Origin: Tipula vernalis
Lineage: Eukaryota > Arthropoda > Insecta > Diptera > Tipulidae
Length of the DNA: 64,000 nucleotides
Assembly (NCBI GenBank): GCA_958295665.1
Contig: OY282558.1
Coordinates: forward strand, 182,382,015-182,446,014
Direction of reading: 5' to 3'
The translations under genes and the position numbers were made by a program. This document shows, piece after piece, positions 9,776-20,052 of the stretch. The notes beneath the pieces were generated by a model. It was not told the DNA's origin. It made no database searches and was given only the letters and a program-made list of their open reading frames with translations. How positions within the stretch are numbered: position 1 is the stretch's first letter; every line of letters begins with the position of its first letter.

Positions 9776-10196
9776 CACTGCGCCAATTAAAAAACGGAAC
9801 AGAAATTTTCTTCGAAAAAATACCCAGATTTGAACACTTGTATCTTGGTGAAATAACACCTTTCAAAAAAAAATTTTGTTTCTAGTTGAAGGAAATTTTG
9901 TTTTCTTTTCGATACTGGAAACCGTTTTATTTTATTTTGTTTTTTTATGACGTTTTTGAGTAAAACAAAAGGTGCCTAAAAAAAATAAAAATTTACTGCT
10001 GTTTGAAACTGTCAACGAACTTGCTCGATATTTCATTCCAAAAATCTAAATCGGCCATTTTAGGAACATTTCTGTGTGGCCACTCCTTGTCGAGTTATTG
10101 AAGTTTTAGAGAAAACGTATCAAAAAGCGTATACACATTAACAAGGACATTTTTTATCTTGTAAACTGAGCACTTTACGATTAAATTTTGAGCCAC
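9776..10196 (+). repeat. long left TIR of the Tc1 element
   Basis: About 420 bp that pair with 11437-11893. Landmarks in both arms include GGTGAAATAACACCTT, CGATACTGGAAACCG and GACGTTTTTGA (the right arm carries the complements, with a few changes). Confidence 0.85.
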
Positions 10197-10273
10197 TTTA
10201 AATTTTACGTTATTTTATTAACGTATAGTTATTTGAAGTTATTATCGCATAGTTATTTGAAGAGTCAAGCGAG

Positions 10274-11278
10274 ATGAATCGAAAAGAATAATTACTCGTT
10301 CGCGCTACAAAAATTGTAGCTTTAGTTGAAGCCGGTGAAACTTATCGGGAAATTGGGCGAATCTGTGATATTATTGTGTCTGTTGTGAACTGGACTTGGC
10401 ATCGATATTTAGAAACATCCAGTGTGAGTCGGCGCGAAGGGTATGGTCGACCAAGCCAAACTACATCAAGAGAAGATCAAGCTATTGCACGTTATGCTAC
10501 AAGAAACAGGACAAGCAGTGCTCAAGCAATAAGAAGTAATGTACCTATACAAAACTAGAAATAAAAACAGTTGATATTAAATCGGTTGAAAGTTTATCGA
10601 CTAAGATCACGTCGACCTGTCAGAGTTCCGTATCTGACTGATAATCACCGTCGACAAATAAGAAATTATGCGTTGCAGTATGACAACTGGACTCAGAGGG
10701 ACTGGTGTAAGGTTCTTTTTTCGGATGAATCGCGTTCAATTTGTATGCATCAGACGGCCGATTCAGAGTTTGGCGTTCACTAGGGGAACGATTACACCCT
10801 AATTGCGTGATGCCAGTCGTAGCATTTTATGGAGATTCGGTGATGGTTTGGGCGGATATTTCTTGGAATTGCAAGACAGATTTGGTAGTAATACCACATC
10901 CAGCTTTAACATCAGCACGGTACATGGAAGAAATTTTAAGGCTTCATATGCTTTCTATGAAAAGGCAAATTGGGCGCGAATTTTTTGTATGCATGATAAT
11001 CCCCGGCTGCACACAGCTCTAAACACACCCCAATTTCTGCAACAGCGCACCGCATCAATTAAATAAGCCATCCTCCGCGAAGTCCAGATTTAAACCCCAT
11101 AGAACACGTCTGGGATATGTTACAATGGACAAGGCAACCAACAAATTTGCAGGAACTTCGAGACGCTTTACAAGAAGAATGGCAACAAATCACCATGCAA
11201 CAAATACGCAATGTTTTAAATATGCCACGGCGTATTCATGAAGTAGTGCCGGCTAGAAGAGGTAATACGCGATATTGA
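10274..11278 (+). pseudogene. Tc1-type DD34E transposase (decayed)
   Basis: From ATG at 10274 the frame reads an N-terminal HTH with stops (ATKIVALVEAGETYREIGRI; GRPSQTTSREDQAIARYA). It continues with LRSRRPVRVPYLTDNHRRQI, WCKVLFSDES (first catalytic Asp), MPVVAFYGDSVMVW and CMHDNPRLHTALN (second Asp), then [14 protein letters not shown] (catalytic Glu) and a C-terminus ending VPARRGNTRY. These are the landmarks of Tc1-family transposases, about 335 codons in total. At least four frame changes or stops occur (near 10291, 10556, 10742 and 10990-11070), so no enzyme is made. The three acidic residues remain readable. Confidence 0.85.
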
Positions 11279-11436
11279 AAATTCCAGTTTGTTCGTAGAT
11301 TTTAGTTTTATTACGCTTGAATAAAGTTTAAAAGGATTTTGTTTGCAATTAACCTTCTGAAATAAATCATATTTTTCACTGTAAAAACATATTTTCTCCT
11401 TGATTTTGGATCAGCAAAATTACGCCTGATATCAAA

Positions 11437-11893
11437 ATGTGGCTCAAAATTATATCGTAGAGTGCTTAGTTTACAAGATAAAAAAATGTCTTTGTTAACG
11501 TGAATACGCTTTTTGATACGTTTTTGCTAAAATTTCAATAAATCGACAAGGAGTGGCCGCACAGAAATTTTCCTAGTATCATTTTGCAAGGTTTCTAAAT
11601 TCTCTATAAAATGGCGAATTTAGATTTTTGAATGAAATATCGTGCAAGTTCGTTGACAGTTTCAAACAGCAGTAAATTTTTATTTTTTTTAGACACCTTT
11701 TGTTTTATTCAAAAACGTCATAAAAAAACAAAATAAAATAAAACGGTTTCCGGTATCGAAAAGAAAACAAAATTTCCTTCAACTAGAAACAAAATTTTTT
11801 TTTTGGAAGGTGTTATTTCACCAAGATACAAGCGTTCAAATCTGGGTATTTTTTCGAAGAAAATTTCTGTTCCGTTTTTTAATTGGCGCAGTG
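11437..11893 (-). repeat. long right TIR of the Tc1 element
   Basis: Inverted partner of 9776-10196. It contains roughly 36 extra bases near 11570-11610 compared with the left arm. Confidence 0.85.
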
Positions 11894-11932
11894 TATTTAT
11901 AAATACTAGAGAGCAATACCTAACATACATAC

Positions 11933-12001
11933 CTGTAAGTTTAAATGTATCATATCTGGGAGTTTAGGAGATCCATTATTAAAGGTCGCGTAAAGTTCCA
12001 T
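11933..12001 (-). pseudogene. HARBI1-like transposase of H2, exon 1
   Basis: ATG at 12001 opens 23 codons (MELYATFNNGSPKLPDMIHL and NLQ) ending at a consensus donor (ACAG|GTATGT). The phase matches exon 2 at 9751. The intron would be about 65 bp without the Tc1 insertion. Assignment rests on splice signals, phase and position, not on a distinctive motif. Confidence 0.5.
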
Positions 12002-12281
12002 GTTCTTCTCATTAAACACATGTAACCCGAACTTAATAAAAATAATACCATATTTGGATCAAATTCTGCTTCTATCATTTTTTATATATACACTTTTAAA
12101 TAACTCTCTATGTACAATTTGTCGTTTGTTGTATTTCCAAAAGTCAATTTTATTATGTCAAAATTATTTCAGTATTCGGACAGCAAATGAACTTATTTCA
12201 AATATGGAAGAGAAAATTATTTCACTATTGTCAAATTTATCACAAAAAAATTATTTCGCACAGAAATCGGACACGTCTTTA

Positions 12282-12538
12282 AATACGTTTTGTTTTATAA
12301 TTGTTTGGGGATGTGACACAACGATTGGTTTTTTCTTTTGTATTTATACAATAAGCGTGTTCCATTGGCATTAGCAAACTACTCACAAGTACTAATGTAT
12401 ATCTGCTCGCAACTACTTATGCTCAAGTGATGGTGTAGTTCTTAGAAGTAGTTACGCATATAATTAACGACAACGGATTTTAGTTTAAAAAATTCTAATA
12501 GATGGCTCTCTACCAATTTTGGTTGTGTGAAATGTCAT
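12282..12538. other. unassigned AT-rich DNA
   Basis: I see no gene or repeat here. It separates H2 from the next MITE-like unit. Confidence 0.4.
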
Positions 12539-12769
12539 TTTTAACCCTAATCCAACCAAGGTGTGCCTTTTTGGCTCGTTTGATAAATGCATCGTTTTTC
12601 AAAATAATGTTAATTTAGTTATAAACTTCTATGTATTTTATTTTGAAATATTTCCATACAATCTACTTGAGATTTATTCATTCACTGCAAAAATTTAGTA
12701 AATTATTTGATTAGAATTTGAATTTATTGACATAACAAAAATATGTTGGCTCGATTAGGGTTAAAAACA
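12539..12769. repeat. MITE-like unit with TTAACCCTAATC ends
   Basis: TTTTTAACCCTAATC at 12539 and GATTAGGGTTAAAAAC ending near 12769 form inverted ends of about 15 bp around 200 bp of non-coding DNA. The class is unknown. Confidence 0.55.
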
Positions 12770-12879
12770 AATAATTCTTGTTTATGTTTGTGATACGATG
12801 CGCAATTGTTAAATCGTAAAAAATATTTGAATTATTTTGTTGTTTAGTGTTTTATTACCCATGTAGCAATTTGAAGTTC

Positions 12880-13160
12880 GAGAATGGTTCATAAGCCGTA
12901 ATTTAACTTAAGTTGAAATAATGCAGAAGTTTAAAATTGGTTAATTTTCCGTTAATCTAACGTTTCACTAACCGTCGATCGACAGGCGTTTGCGTAGGTA
13001 TTTATTAACCTTAGTTGCATTGCCATAGTGGAACAACCGTATATAACCAACTTAGGTGTAACGTACTAGTTTCATAAAGGTTATTGATTAACCGTTAACC
13101 GCAGAAGCATATTAGGGTTGGAAATAATTCGTGGTTTTTCTTAAACCCATATTCAACCTT
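12880..13160. repeat. putative left subterminal repeats of X
   Basis: Many short variants of GGTTGAA, GGTTAAT and TTAACC crowd this interval (TTAACTTAAGTTGAAATAAT, ATTGGTTAATTTTCCGTTAA, ATTAACCGTTAACC, TATTCAACCTTGATT nearby). The right cluster (51860-52480) carries the same words mostly on the other strand. Confidence 0.42.
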
Positions 13161-14503
13161 GATTATTCACTTTATGGCGGCACCACTGACGTTCGACACC
13201 GAATTCTAAATAGTGGATTTACGATTAAATTGTCAGTTAGTCCGTTGTGCTCGTTGGTACGATTATTCCGAAATCATCGATACCAACATGAGCAGAGATG
13301 TTAATAGGGTGCAATGATTCCGAAAACAAAGCGCCAACGTAACCGAAAAATAAAAGAGATTTAAACACATTGACACACACCATTTTGTTTGGTAAGCATC
13401 ACACGCAGTGCGCTCATAACCAAAAGATCACGAAATAAATTCCATTTTTGTTTAAGTAATCATCGAATCTTTTGAATAAACACGATTCGAATTAAAGTAT
13501 TAATGTTAGTCAGAAATATATTTGTGTTTGTAATTGAATTTAAATAAATAATCGAAAATACAAAGTGAGGTTAGTGGAATTATTTTTATGCGAGAAAAAA
13601 CATGTGACTCATCGTTGCCGGGATTAAAGTGGTGGAGTAACGCGCATGCAAATTACACGCCCGTCCAATATCCAGCTGCATCGTTAATAACCCCACAACT
13701 TTTCCAGTTAGGGATGTACATCAAATCAACTAATAAGTTGGGATCTACTGGTTATTCAACTGATGCTTTAACAATTAAAGTGAACGTTATTTAACGGTTG
13801 CAATCCAACTTTTGCAGAGCTACAGGGTGTTTCAGTTATGAATACCATAATCAGCTGATTCCGGATTCAAAAATAAGTCGAAAATATCTTAACAAGATTT
13901 TCCTATCTTCCAGTACGGTAGTTGAAATAATCGTTTCCTAGCTTAATCTGTATAATATTAGTTTTGTAGTTTTTATGGTATGCTTGAAATAAATTTAATT
14001 CTAATTCTAATAATTCTCTTTCTAATCTAATTTTACACCACGTCGAGTATTTCAACTACTATTGGAGTATAAAGAACATGTTCTTAAGGTATTATTTACT
14101 AATTTTTGGATTAGTAATCAGCTGGTGAACATAAAGTACATATTTATAATTGGCACACAGAGGAATTGTATTTTAAAATGGGTAAATAATAAAACTAAAA
14201 ATTGAAATCAAAATTTTTGAATAATTTTATCATCAAAAATTATTTATATATATTTCATTAAATAAAATTTAAAATATAAACATAATCACAGAGAAATGTC
14301 ACACTGAATAATTACAGAAGTTCTCTAATATAAAAATAAAATTATTCACCAATTCAAATAAAAGAGAATACTTAAAATATAAAAAAAACATAAAATAAAA
14401 ATAATTTTGGCATATAATACACACAATTTATGCCGGATCTGCATTCGGTTTATCTCCTAATATAAAAATGAACCTTATTGAGAGAACGCTCAATTTAACT
14501 TAC
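13161..14503. other. gene-free interior of X
   Basis: I see no supported gene. A 68-codon ORF at 13588-13794 has no recognisable motif and no homologous neighbour. The rest is AT-rich, with ORF-poor sequence downstream of the DUF4806-type gene. Confidence 0.4.
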
Positions 14504-14708
14504 TTATATGTGGGCGGTATATGTGGAATGACTAACTCGAACCGCCGCTATTATAATCTCTAAAATTTCCTTGAAACTATTATATGCATGTTTAGATGCC
14601 GTTCCAGCTCAAGAAAACTGTTCCAACAAACTGTCTTCAAATAGCCATTTATTTATAATTTTGGCAGATCCTACCTCATCTGCTCCGCCAAATATCGCAA
14701 GTTTTTTT
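14504..14708 (-). pseudogene. DUF4806-type gene of X, last exon
   Basis: After a TTTATTTCAG acceptor the exon reads LAIFGGADEVGSAKIINKWL, FEDSLLEQFS, stop, AGTASKHAYN, then FKEILEIIIAAVR and a terminal stop. The pattern LF.D.L...FSW.G...KxAF.....I...I.AAVR is the C-terminal signature of DUF4806 proteins; here TGA replaces the expected Trp codon. Family knowledge: DUF4806 genes are often found within insect transposons of this kind, but their function is unknown. The single internal stop and an awkward splice phase suggest a pseudogene. Confidence 0.6.
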
Positions 14709-14771
14709 CTGAAATAAACGTACATAGATAAAAGAAATTAACTCAGTATTTTAATACAATAATATATTTAC

Positions 14772-14936
14772 AGGAAAACCCGAATTTATGAAATGACCGA
14801 AGTTCCCAGGCAGAAAGTGAAATGCTAAGAGTAAATTGTGGTAAAGGGAAAAATATAATTTTGAAAAATCGTTTATGTTCGGTTTTTAGGCATTTCGCCT
14901 TCGTCCTAGGAACTTTGCGAAATTCATGCCTTTAGG
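14772..14936. repeat. small hairpin repeat in an intron of the DUF4806-type gene
   Basis: GAATTTATGAAATGACCGAA and GTTCCCAGGCAG pair imperfectly with the complement at 14890-14930 (CATTTCGCC, CCTAGGAACTTTGCGAAATT, CATGCC). It is a likely MITE with a loop of about 75 bp. Confidence 0.5.
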
Positions 14937-15378
14937 AACATCACGAAAATCACTTGAATAAAATAATGAAAATAATATAATATTAGTACATATAACATAA
15001 TGTCATAATAATAGTAAAACTTCGAAATAATGACCTCAGCCACTATGCCCGTACCTTATCTGACCATTTTCTTTTAGCTTATCTCGAGATTGTACTATGA
15101 CATAATGGAAGTATGTACCACCAAATTGTATTGATGTTACATATCAGGGGAAAATCAAAGAGAAATATGTTGTTAGTTTTACATTAGAACTTCTCAACAA
15201 ATAATACAAGAAAATTGAAATTTTGTGGTTGTTAGTATTTCAACTATATACGGCTACCCAGTATTAAACATTTTGTTTATAAGAAACGTCTCAGTATAAA
15301 TATAGTTATGGTTTTTAATTAATACTATTCTAAAATAATTAAATATAAAAATGCGTTAAAGCAGTAGGGAAATCTTAC

Positions 15379-16158
15379 CAAGTTAAAGTGCTTTACCCAT
15401 TGAAAAACGAAAAGAAAAATCGGATTTAGTTTTATCGATATAATTCCAAAATTATTGCTTTGTTTTCGATAAAAACTTCTAGTTTTTGACCGAGTGTACC
15501 ATACAATACTATTTTCAATTAAAAAATTTCAAAAAAAATTTTAATTAGCTGAGAAAATGAAAATTTAATTTTTTTCGTACGAAAAAAATTGTTTAGAACC
15601 GAAAAAATTAAATTTTCGTTTTCTCAGCCAATTAAAAATGTTTTTGAATTTTTTAAATTGAAAATGGTAATGTATGGTATACTCGATCAAAAACGAGAAG
15701 ATTTTAGCGAAAATAAAGCAATAATTTTGAAATTATATCGAAAAATCTGAATCCGATTTTTCTTTTCGTTTTTCAATGGGTAAAGCAAAAACTTTATCGC
15801 TTCGTAATTGTTTTTCCAACTCCTCGATTTGATCCATACTACATAGTGGACATTTTTGCCATTCGTTGTCATGTATTCAGGATTAATTTTTTTTGTTAGA
15901 TTCAATGGTCATTTTCTCCAAAATCAAATCAAGCGTAATTTTGATTTCGGCTAACGTCTTATCCAAGGAGTCCAATCGCGCTCCCACGTCACTGAATTTG
16001 CATTGGTGGAGAAAATCATTATTACTAAAAATCATGGTGGCTTCAACAATGTCATTTGCATTAAAAATAGGAACATTCTGTATTGGTCTGTTGTCCTCGA
16101 TGTGCTCAGCTACCTCGACCTGCTCACATACCATTAATTCTTTAATCGTCTTTTGAAA
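15379..16158 (-). pseudogene. DUF4806-type gene of X, middle exon (interrupted by a hairpin element)
   Basis: The acceptor CTGCTAG precedes 16158 and the phase matches the exon ending at 49130. The frame reads FQKTIKELMVCEQVEVAEHI, then DVGARLDSLDKTLAEIKITL and DLILEKM, a likely coiled coil. Two stops follow near 15875, then KCPLCSMDQIEELEKQLRSD. The EELEKQL segment fits the start of the DUF4806 domain. The hairpin element 15390-15786 sits near the exon end, and the coding word resumes beyond it before a TTG|GTAAG donor at 15379. Confidence 0.55.
15390..15786. mobile_element. foldback hairpin element (395 bp)
   Basis: A near-perfect palindrome: the left arm begins GCTTTACCCATTGAAAAACG and the right arm ends with its complement. 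Arms are about 185 bp with a short loop around 15575-15600. No coding capacity. No clear target duplication is visible. It interrupts an exon of the DUF4806-type gene. Confidence 0.7.
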
Positions 16159-16304
16159 CTAGCAGACGTAATATTTATTTTATTCTAAAATAATTATTTT
16201 TATTAATTTGTTGAATCTAAAATTTAAATAAAAAATTGTAGCTTCTAAAATAATCTGAAATATGTACATTTTGTTGTTAATCATTGCCCGACAATTATTA
16301 ATTG

Positions 16305-16700
16305 TTTAATTGTTGTTTTTTAAACGTGATATGAACATTTTGTGATACGCTGTTATGTGATTATATTAGAACAAAAATTTGTGCATTGATCATTGTACCG
16401 CCAAGTGACTGTGATACGTTTGATTTTATTTCTAACGGTATTATATTAAGCGTTGTTTTTGATCAAACATTTTTTGCATCGAATATTTTACGACCACATA
16501 GCTGTGTTATTTTTCTATAAACGTGATACGAACATTCTGTGATACTCTGTTTGTGATTGTATTTGATCATAAATTTGTGCATCGATCATTTTACCACCAA
16601 TTAGCTGTGATACGTTTTATTGTAACTGTACTCGTATTACATTAAGCGTTGTTATATTACATGTTTTTGTTACAGTGCTGCCTTTCATAGTAATAAATCA
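16305..16700 (+). promoter_or_regulatory. tandemly duplicated 5' UTR / promoter units of LINE B
   Basis: Two imperfect copies of a unit about 197 bp long: AAACGTGATATGAACATTTT from 16322 and AAACGTGATACGAACATTCT from 16519. Both are followed by matching blocks (AAATTTGTGCAT, GATCATT, GTGATACGTTT, ATTAAGCGTTGTT). Their position just before ORF1 suggests duplicated LINE promoter monomers, as known for some vertebrate LINEs. Promoter function is inference. Confidence 0.6.
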
Positions 16701-16797
16701 TAAATCGTAATACTTAATATTAAATAACTGTCAAATTTTATCTGTTTTAATACACATCATATAATAAACTTTCAATTTAAAATTCTCCGGTTACATA

Positions 16798-17238
16798 ATG
16801 TCATGCAACAGCTGTACTAAATCCTTTGGATCTACTTTTGTGGATATAGTTCCATGCAGTTTTTGTGGTAAACAATTCCACTTGGAGTGTACCGGTATTG
16901 ATCGAAACGCCAATAATTCCATAAAAAAATTTATGAATATTTGTTATTTCTGTAATGGCTGTAATGATTGGATTATTAATCACAACATCTCGAAATTGTG
17001 GCAAAAGGTTGATCTGGCTGCTGATAGAGCTGCAGAGGCCTTAGTTATAAAGACAATTGAAGCGGATGTGGCCGCTATTAACAAACTGATTACTGAGATT
17101 TTGAATAAATCTCACCATATTCCTGATTGCTGTTCTGGTCATCAACCATTAATCGATGCTAGTGATGTTGATGGTCAAGTGTTTAAGTCATCTGCAAACT
17201 CAATCAATCATGATCGGGATCAATCGAAGAATAACTAA
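16798..17238 (+). pseudogene. LINE B ORF1 with PHD-type zinc finger (truncated)
   Basis: From ATG the frame gives 146 residues. Residues about 3-60 hold a PHD-like C4HC3 pattern: CNSC, CSFCGKQFHLEC and CYFC, with a further Cys following. A short helical region follows (LAADRAAEALVIKTIEADVA). Family knowledge: several CR1-group LINEs carry a PHD finger in ORF1. The protein ends early; the following 200 bp jump straight into the middle of the ORF2 endonuclease, so an internal deletion probably removed the C-terminus. Confidence 0.7.
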
Positions 17239-17384
17239 ATCGCCACTGTCGTTTCAAGCTTCTCATCAAGCTCATAATAGTGGGGCTGCACATCATATCA
17301 AACCTCATTCTGAGCGACCAATTATTATTGGCACTGGTGATCTGGTCTCATGCAAAGTGAGCTGGTTGTAGTACTTTGATGTGG

Positions 17385-19440
17385 CTCTATTGAATTTTTA
17401 TCTGTCAAAGTTTTAATTTGTAATAATTTATTTTATTTTATAGTTTTGTACATACCACCTAGCTCACCTACTGATGTTTATTTGAGTCATGTAGATTGTA
17501 TATCTGAATTGGTTAATATAATTAATTATAATGATACTTTAGTTGTATTAGGTGATTTTAATTTAAGTAATATTCATTGGTTGGTTGATAGTGAAACTGA
17601 GTCTTTGGGGTTACTCCCTTCGGATATTCTATCTGCAAATGATGCAGCGGTGGTGGATGCACTGTTCAGTTTCAATCTCAAACAAGTTAATATATTTTGT
17701 AATGATAACAATTCGTTTTTAGATTTAATTTTTGTTAATAATACGGAATATTTGTCAGTTCATGAGTCTTTGACATCTTTCAAGGAAAATGATATTCATC
17801 ATAATTCCCTCGAGATTATATTTCATGTTGGTAATCGAGATGATAAATGTCGGGTGTTTTCTATTGATGATTCGTTTTATGATTTTAAGGAATGCGTCAC
17901 ACCTGGTCTCTCTGAATATCTCCGTGGCATTTGTTGGGATGATTTTTTTCGAGCCAATGATGTTAATGAAAATGTAAAAATTTTAATGACTTACTATTTG
18001 TTGCTTTTGATGAATTCGTACCTTTGAGGAAAAAACGTAACTATAATTACCCACCATGGTTTGATTCTGATTTGATCAACTTACGTAATCGTAAAAATAA
18101 AGCTTACTATAGATTCAGATCCAATAATTGTCAACTGAATAAATCCAAATTTGTTGATCTACGTGAACAATTTAAATCTGTATTTCATTCTAAATATTGT
18201 CAGTATATAAGTGTGATTGAAATTAATATCAAACAAAACCCTAAAACATTTTGGAAGTTTGTTAACGAAAAACGTAATACAACTGGCTATCCATCGGTAA
18301 TGATTTTTAATGGAGGTAAACTGAGCACGGTTCCTGAAATCTGCGAGGGTTTTGCTAGTTTCTTTCAATCGGTATATAAAGTTAATTACGGATCCTTTGA
18401 AAGCGACCCTATACTGTTAGTAATTGCCAATTTAACATTCCGTACCTATCAATAACTGAAGATGACATTTATGAATATCTTTCAGATTTTAATGATGGAT
18501 GTGGACCTGATGGGATACCTTCGTCAATACTTAAATGTGTGAGCTCATATATTGTAACTCCATTATGTTATCTTTTTAACCAATCATTAATTTCTGGACA
18601 ATTTCCTTCAGCTTGGAAAATTTCTCACATTGTTCCAATTTACAAAAAGGGTAACTGTTCTGATATATCAAATTATCGTGGTATTTCAATTCTTTCGTCT
18701 ATACCAAAACTTTTCGAATTAATTGTGTCGAAACATTTGTTATTCCATACTAAAGAGATAATTTCTTGTTTCCAGCATGGTTTCACCAGTGGAAAATCTA
18801 CGACTACCAATCTGTTGCAATTTACTAAATTCACTATTGAGTCACTTGAATCTAAAGGCGCCCAAGTTGATTCAATTTACTTTGATTTTGCTAAAGCTTT
18901 TGATTCAATCGACCATAAAATTATTATTGAAAAACTTTCGATTATTGGTGTTGATCCAAATTTTCTTAAATGGATTTCTTCTTATCTAGTTGGTAGGAAG
19001 CAGTATGTTCTATTGAATGATGTTAAGTCAGATTATATCTATTGTCATTCAGGAGTCACTCAGGGGTCCCATTTAGGCCCAATTATATTTCTTTTATTCG
19101 TGAATGATATTCCTAATATTTTTAAATTCTGTAAATGTTTATTAATTGCTGATGATTTGAAGATTTTCATGCATGTTCAATCTGTAAGTGATGCTGAGGT
19201 TTTGCAATCTGAAATTAATATATTGTCTAGTTGGTGCTCTAAGAATAAATTGTTCATCAATGTACCGAAGTGTAAGGTGATGTCGTTTTTCAGAACACTC
19301 AATCCAAATATTGTCAATTATTATTTTGATGGAGATCTACTTTGTAGAGTAACTTCAACTGTTGATTTAGGAGTTCTGTTTGATCAGAAATTAACTTTTG
19401 CGTTACACATAGATAAAATAATATTAAAGGCCAATTCATG
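17385..19440 (+). pseudogene. LINE B ORF2: endonuclease and reverse transcriptase, first part
   Basis: The endonuclease begins mid-domain (VLYIPPSSPTDVYLSHVDCI; LVVLGDFNLSNIHW; SFLDLIFVN; NDIHHNSLEI). Frameshifts near 17975 and 18450 separate it from the linker (YNYPPWFDSDLINLRNRKNK) and the reverse transcriptase. RT landmarks are GCGPDGIPSSILK, SAWKISHIVPIYKKG, SNYRGISILSSIPKL, QHGFTSGKSTTTNL, YFDFAKAFDSIDH, GVTQGSHLGPIIF and LIADDLKIF (catalytic ADD, with Ile where Phe or Tyr is usual). The frame ends at 19444 only because the 29-kb transposon interrupts it. The N-terminal ~80 endonuclease residues are deleted. Confidence 0.85.
19430..19437. repeat. 8-bp target-site duplication of the giant transposon (left)
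   Basis: GCCAATTC, repeated exactly at 48401-48408. Removing 19438-48408 joins the LINE B frame as KAN|SMLGF without any shift. Confidence 0.88.
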
Positions 19441-19471
19441 GTAATGAAGTTCTTACTATATTTTACTAAAT
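19438..19471 (+). repeat. left TIR of the giant transposon
   Basis: ATGGTAATGAAGTTCTTACT followed by ATATTTTACTAAAT. It aligns without gaps to the complement of 48367-48400 with about seven mismatches in 34. Confidence 0.72.
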
Positions 19472-19987
19472 TGCTTTTAGTTCTATTTTAGTAAATTCTT
19501 CATTGGAGTATATATATCAATGAACATTTTACTAAAACATACTAAACAATCAAGCTTTGCTACTCAATTAATGACATTTAGGGGTAATGTGTTATTTTAT
19601 TTAGTTTCATATTTCTATTAAGGTGAATAACATTATTACCAAATATCCGCACTTAATATCGTTTAATTAATGATCTAGTTATCTTACTAACAGGGAACAT
19701 TTTAAAGAAAGGATAATCGTTGAGCAGTCCTATCGCATAGGACAAAAGTACTAAAAATTAAAGAGTCGAACATAACATACGACGACTTCAACTAAATTTT
19801 TACTGTGAATATTTAAAGAGCAATAATAAAGAACTTTTATGTGTCGTTTATTGATACTTTTAGACGTTAACATGTGCTTAAATTTCAAATCAATGTAAGT
19901 TTACTTAACTGTGAGTTCACAGCGCTATTCAAATATGGTACGTCAGCGGCAACATGGGACAGGTTCTGTTGGTTCAACGGTAAACCA
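19472..19987. other. left arm of the giant transposon: subterminal motifs
   Basis: TTTAGTA/TACTAAA words recur between 19480 and 19560 (TTTTAGTAAATTCTTCATTG, TTTTACTAAAACATACTAAA). The remainder to 19987 has no supported gene. Confidence 0.5.
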
Positions 19988-20052
19988 TCTACAATTGAAT
20001 TTGATAAGACGAATAAATTCAAGGAAATTTGCGTCGATCGGTAAACTATCTA
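19988..20052. repeat. degenerate minisatellite block 1 of the giant transposon
   Basis: It reads CTACAATTGAATTTGATAAG, ACGAATAAATTCAAGG, then ATCGGTAAACTATCTA. The same words recur at 21639-21760 and 24495-24680, so one repeat tract was probably split by the Tc1 and Jockey insertions. Confidence 0.5.

Larger units (their letters stand above)
9776..11893 (+). mobile_element. Tc1-like transposon with long (about 430 bp) TIRs
   Basis: The ends CACTGCGCCAATTAAAAAAC (9776) and its complement (finishing 11893) are flanked by TA on both sides (9774-9775 and 11894-11895). The inverted similarity continues inward to about 10196 on the left and about 11437 on the right, with one indel of roughly 36 bp. 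Between the TIRs lies one decayed Tc1 transposase. The insertion is inside the intron of the H2 transposase. Confidence 0.9.
9270..12278. mobile_element. PIF/Harbinger transposon H2, internally deleted, with nested Tc1
   Basis: The left end (GGACGTGTCCGATTTCTGTG at 9270 onward) and the right end ending at 12278 are inverted copies that match over about 40 bp. TTA flanks both sides (9267-9269 and 12279-12281), the expected Harbinger 3-bp duplication. Inside is only the N-terminal part of a HARBI1-type transposase on the minus strand; its catalytic part and any Myb gene are deleted. A Tc1 element (9776-11893) sits in the single intron. Confidence 0.82.

Noticed and set aside
13588..13794. 68-codon ORF as a small gene
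   Set aside because: No motif, no splice context, no related copy nearby; length is expected by chance.
15883..16134. Stand-alone 83-residue coiled-coil gene
   Set aside because: Splice acceptor and phase make it an internal exon of the DUF4806-type gene.
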